60,153 bases of DNA from Gnetum montanum (lineage: Eukaryota > Streptophyta > Gnetopsida > Gnetales > Gnetaceae), in assembly GCA_015680685.1 (NCBI GenBank), contig MNCI01011157.1:1-60153 (forward strand). The letters are read 5' to 3'. Position 1 is the stretch's first letter; each line of letters starts with the position of its first letter. Below, one piece after another: positions 57,450-60,153 of this stretch. The translations under genes and the position numbers were made by a program. The notes under the pieces were generated by a model that was not told the origin of the DNA, did not search any database, and saw nothing but the letters and a program-made list of their open reading frames with translations.

Positions 57450-58130
57450 TTATCCATGTGGTCCATTTTTTGAGCTAAAACTTCTTATCCTTATGGTCCA
57501 TTTTTTAGTTACAACTTCAATATGGGATGAAACTTGATCCTTGGACTGTTCTCTCTAGATTACAACAATCTTCTTGGTGTCATCCTCCTTCCTACCATGA
57601 AAGTTAGTAGCCTATGAACTAAACACCTCATGTAATATATCACTAATATTGGCCATATTCATCAAAACTACATTAGTAGCTGTAGGTCCAACAAAGTCCA
57701 TCATGCCCTTTTTTACCATTGTAAGAGGAAATTTTAAATTATCCATAGTGTGAACATTTTCAATTTCTTATTGCAAGGTACTATCTTTATTTTTCATCGC
57801 CATATACTATTGAGCAGTACCATAAGAATCATATTTCTTCCATGGAAAGAAATTCATCACCTTACAAATGAAAACATTTTCATAAGACAAAGAAGAACGT
57901 AATTATCTATGATGATTCATGAACAACCCCTTTCTCATCAATATCTTCAAAGAAATGAGAATAAGAAAATTATGCTTCTAAGCAACAAGTTCAATAGCTT
58001 AGATGCTACAATGTATATTAGTCATCTTTTTGGTAATTTGGCGATATTGATAAACAAGAAGGTTGTTAGGTGCTAGCCTAGAACTTAGTTGTAGGGGAAG
58101 ATTACTCTATCTAATGGCTTTGATCATATA
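57450..58130 (-). pseudogene. Unrecognised decayed ORF (57.5-58.1 kb)
   Basis: A coherent minus-strand frame runs from at least an ATG at 58025 (possibly from further upstream) to a TAA at 57450, with seven internal TAA or TAG codons and no frameshift. Visible blocks: NLLVYQYRQITKKM, LRSSLSYENVFICKVMNFF, PWKKYDSYGTAQ, MAMKNKDSTLQ, and FPLTMVKKGMMDFVGPTATN, ending in a polar Lys-rich part. Most stops follow or replace likely Gln positions. I do not recognise the family. The style (one long ORF, stops without frameshifts) is like the family D ORF, but I see no clear sequence match. A solo family A LTR lies just upstream. Confidence 0.5.
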
Positions 58131-58184
58131 GTATAACTTGTTTTTTTGGTATGTATTTTTGTGTGCATATTTTTGGAAACTAAT

Positions 58185-59037
58185 TGATGAGTGGCGAGGT
58201 ACCCCTACACTCAACCATACGAATACGAGCGTGCACGCGCGATCCGGTCGAACTCCGCAAACTAAATGCCTTAACACCACAAGAAACACTTGGGGTTAAT
58301 CGTTCGTTGTCTTCCTAGGCTTGCTTGTAAGTGTCACGGTGTATGGTTAAGTAAGTCTAAGGTATATGATTTTTTTGGTATTTTTTGGTTTATCTTCTAT
58401 GCTATCAGGGGAAAGGGTTGAGAAACTAACTAACTCTAACTAATGTCCTAAGTCTAAATTAACTAGCGTCAGCATCCGTTCCCACTTACCAGACACGCCC
58501 TGAACTATGCAACTGTGGCTTACCAAATGCTAATCATTACTGGGATCACCACACGTAACGCAAGTGTTTGAAGTGGTCGTACTGAGGCACCTATTTAGTT
58601 TAAGTGTGATAAGCAGCCGATTCCTTGACTAGCCGTACACGTCCGTAGACGCTCGTAATCAAGTCGTACTTGTACGCACTAGGAAAGCAGTAAATAAACA
58701 ACAATAAAACCATGTACTGCAAGGTTTATCCAATCAAGTTCGTCTTTATTATCGTACACAACTTGGGTTCAGGTTACAAGCTGCTCGAATAAAGAGCCGT
58801 TCACTCTAGGACTCCTACTGCGGGCACATGGGAAAAATTCTAACTCTGGAGTGATCAATCTGCCAGAGCTTCGCTACTTCTAGCCAGGATTGGGAAATGA
58901 AGGGAGTGCCGCCTCTTATTTATAGATATGACGGCGGACCGCGATATCGCGTACGCTATATCGTAGGGGAAGACGCGATATCGCATACGCGATATCGCGT
59001 ACGCGATATCGCGGCACATGCAGGTCACGTCTCATCA
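58185..59037 (-). repeat. Solo family A LTR with TSD CTAAT (853 bp)
   Basis: The plus strand starts TGATGAGTGGCGAGG and ends ACGTCTCATCA. The duplication CTAAT is perfect at 58180-58184 and 59038-59042. It holds the best-preserved GATATC cluster in the window. Confidence 0.95.
58917..59014 (-). promoter_or_regulatory. Best-preserved U3 palindrome array and TATA box
   Basis: TATAAATA (minus strand, 58924-58917) is followed upstream by GATATCGCG palindromes at about 58941, 58974, 58990 and 59005, joined by GTACGC or CATACGC linkers, so palindromes alternate with GTAC-centred ones. The run from 58973 to 59014 is almost a continuous self-complementary string. Confidence 0.7.
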
Positions 59038-59042
59038 CTAAT

Positions 59043-59319
59043 GATATATCATTCTCTAATTTTCTTATTATTTTGATTTGGTGTGGTTTTGTGTACATGT
59101 TATTTGAGCATATAGGTCTATCATTTTTATTTATTACTTTTAGTGTGATTTTTATCTATATATATATTTTTATATTAATGATTAATCATTTTATTTTTAT
59201 ATTCTTTTGAGTGTTTTTATGTATATAGAAAAAATTCAATTAAAGTGATTTATAAATGCTTATCCAATAAGCTAATGATGAATGGGTGAATCACAGATGT
59301 GATGATGTGATGTAAGGGT
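59043..59319. other. Unassigned AT-rich spacer
   Basis: Nothing recognised. TATATATATA near 59160 is simple sequence. Confidence 0.5.
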
Positions 59320-60153
59320 AGCACCCTAATAAATCCAATAGGATCCAATCCACAACTTCCAAGCAGATCTAGCTTACAAAATAAGAATAAGATAATAAAA
59401 TGGAGAAAATCTTCCTTATATTAATATAATTCTCAAAATACATATAAAAGACATCAAATATGAGGAGCCAAGCTCAACTCACAATGCTCCCAAGGATCTT
59501 AAATCCACACTTGTCCTCTCTTAATCCTTAATTGCTTACAATGGATCCTAAGCTCAAGATAAGACACTTATAAAAGATTCTCCTAACCTCTCTTGAGTGC
59601 TCTCTCTTTCATTTCACTCAACTTCCTTGCACAAGCACTCTTCTTGCATAATCTCTCTTCCCTCAAGAGCTCTTTCTCTTGTGCTTTATTGGGATGTTTT
59701 GCCTTCAACGTTTGCACTTTGGCCCTTGGCACTGTGGTTCTTGGCATTGTAGCACTTGGCGCTTTGGCACTTGGCACCCCAGCCCTTGGCAATGTAGCAC
59801 TTGGCACTTTGGCACTAATAATGATGGATTACATCAATATTTAGAAACATTTGGAAGATAAAAATCCTAGAAACCTTTCCTCAACTCAACTTAAGGTTAT
59901 TTAGATGTCTCAAAAGTCTTCTCACCTTCTTCTTGGTTGTTTCCATCTTGCTTTGGCTATTTTCATCATGCTTTGGTTATTTCATGAATTGGAATAGGTG
60001 TTTCCAAAAGTTTTCCCATGCATTTGGGTTGCATTTAGATTTTTTGGAATGTCTCCTGTGAAAACCTAGCTTTTAGGAGAGATGTCTACTATTTTTGGTA
60101 GACATCTAGTCTAGTCTTGGGACATCTACACTTCAAGGGAGTCTTCTTTGGAA
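59320..60153. repeat. LTR-like segment, cut by the window end
   Basis: It resembles the octamer-rich LTR-like segments at 11130 and 43360 in style: a TATAAAAG block near 59572, short CT-rich stretches, then TAGATGTCT, GAGATGTCT and TAGACATCT near 59902-60110. Ends are not visible. Assignment to an LTR family is tentative. Confidence 0.35.
59721..59815. repeat. 15-bp minisatellite, six units
   Basis: Six tandem 15-bp units of the form (A/G)G(C/T)xCTTGGCAxxxT (for example GGCCCTTGGCACTGT, AGCACTTGGCGCTTT, AGCACTTGGCACTTT). Because 15 is a multiple of 3 it creates a Leu-Ala-Leu-Gly-Thr repeat in one open frame and a matching one on the other strand. I take both as by-products. Confidence 0.9.

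Noticed and set aside
59583-59861. Leu-Ala-Leu-Gly-Thr and Ala-Pro-Ser repeat proteins
   Set aside because: The 15-bp minisatellite produces open frames on both strands; no start context or conservation supports a gene.

Overview
This window is plant nuclear DNA that appears to hold no host gene. It is AT-rich and intergenic, and almost everything recognisable is LTR-retrotransposon sequence in various states of decay. Evidence for a plant: chromodomain-type Ty3/gypsy and Ty1/copia polyprotein remnants, primer-binding sites matching plant tRNA-Asp and initiator tRNA-Met, and 5-bp target-site duplications (TSDs). I cannot name the species. The density of old nested elements suggests a large-genome seed plant. 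Two single N bases (5839, 16148) point to a draft assembly. No rRNA, intact tRNA or CRISPR was seen, and no open reading frame looks like a working gene.

Layout. (1) 1-3004: the 3' end of a plus-strand 'family A' element. Family A LTRs begin TGATG, end CTCATCA, and carry CGCGATATCGCG-type palindromes just upstream of a TATAAATA box. (2) 3005-9553: a second, minus-strand family A element with a decayed gag. In place of a normal 5' LTR it has a head-to-head pair of LTR fragments forming a ~1.4 kb palindrome. (3) 9554-10670: a tandem array of 224-bp units containing a tRNA-like segment. (4) 10671-17129: mostly unassigned, with an LTR-like segment rich in AGATGTCT octamers and a divergent solo family A LTR with TSD GTGGT. 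(5) 17135-30690: a Ty1/copia element on the minus strand (TSD TTAAT), split in its reverse transcriptase by a 6.56-kb plus-strand element with LTRs but no recognised coding (19730-26287, TSD AGGTG). (6) 31973-46701: a Ty3/gypsy chromovirus on the minus strand, split in its reverse transcriptase by a complete 7.1-kb family A element (35492-42600, TSD CTCCT) that has gag and protease but no reverse transcriptase or integrase. (7) 47222-52384: a ~4.15-kb element with ~990-bp LTRs and one unrecognised ORF. Its 3' LTR was hit by a solo family A LTR (TSD ATGAC), and its other LTR preserves the empty site. (8) 52385-60153: AT-rich DNA, a gag relic, another unrecognised decayed ORF, a solo family A LTR (58185-59037, TSD CTAAT), and part of an octamer-rich LTR-like segment at the right edge.

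How the parts relate. Family A seems to be a non-autonomous gag-protease family that would need reverse transcriptase and integrase from another element. It was the most recent invader here: its copies sit inside the chromovirus and inside the 47-52 kb element. The copia and chromovirus copies have lost catalytic residues in the domains I could check and cannot be active. Stop codons in the decayed ORFs fall largely where CAA, CAG or CGA would be expected, as C-to-T decay of methylated DNA would produce.
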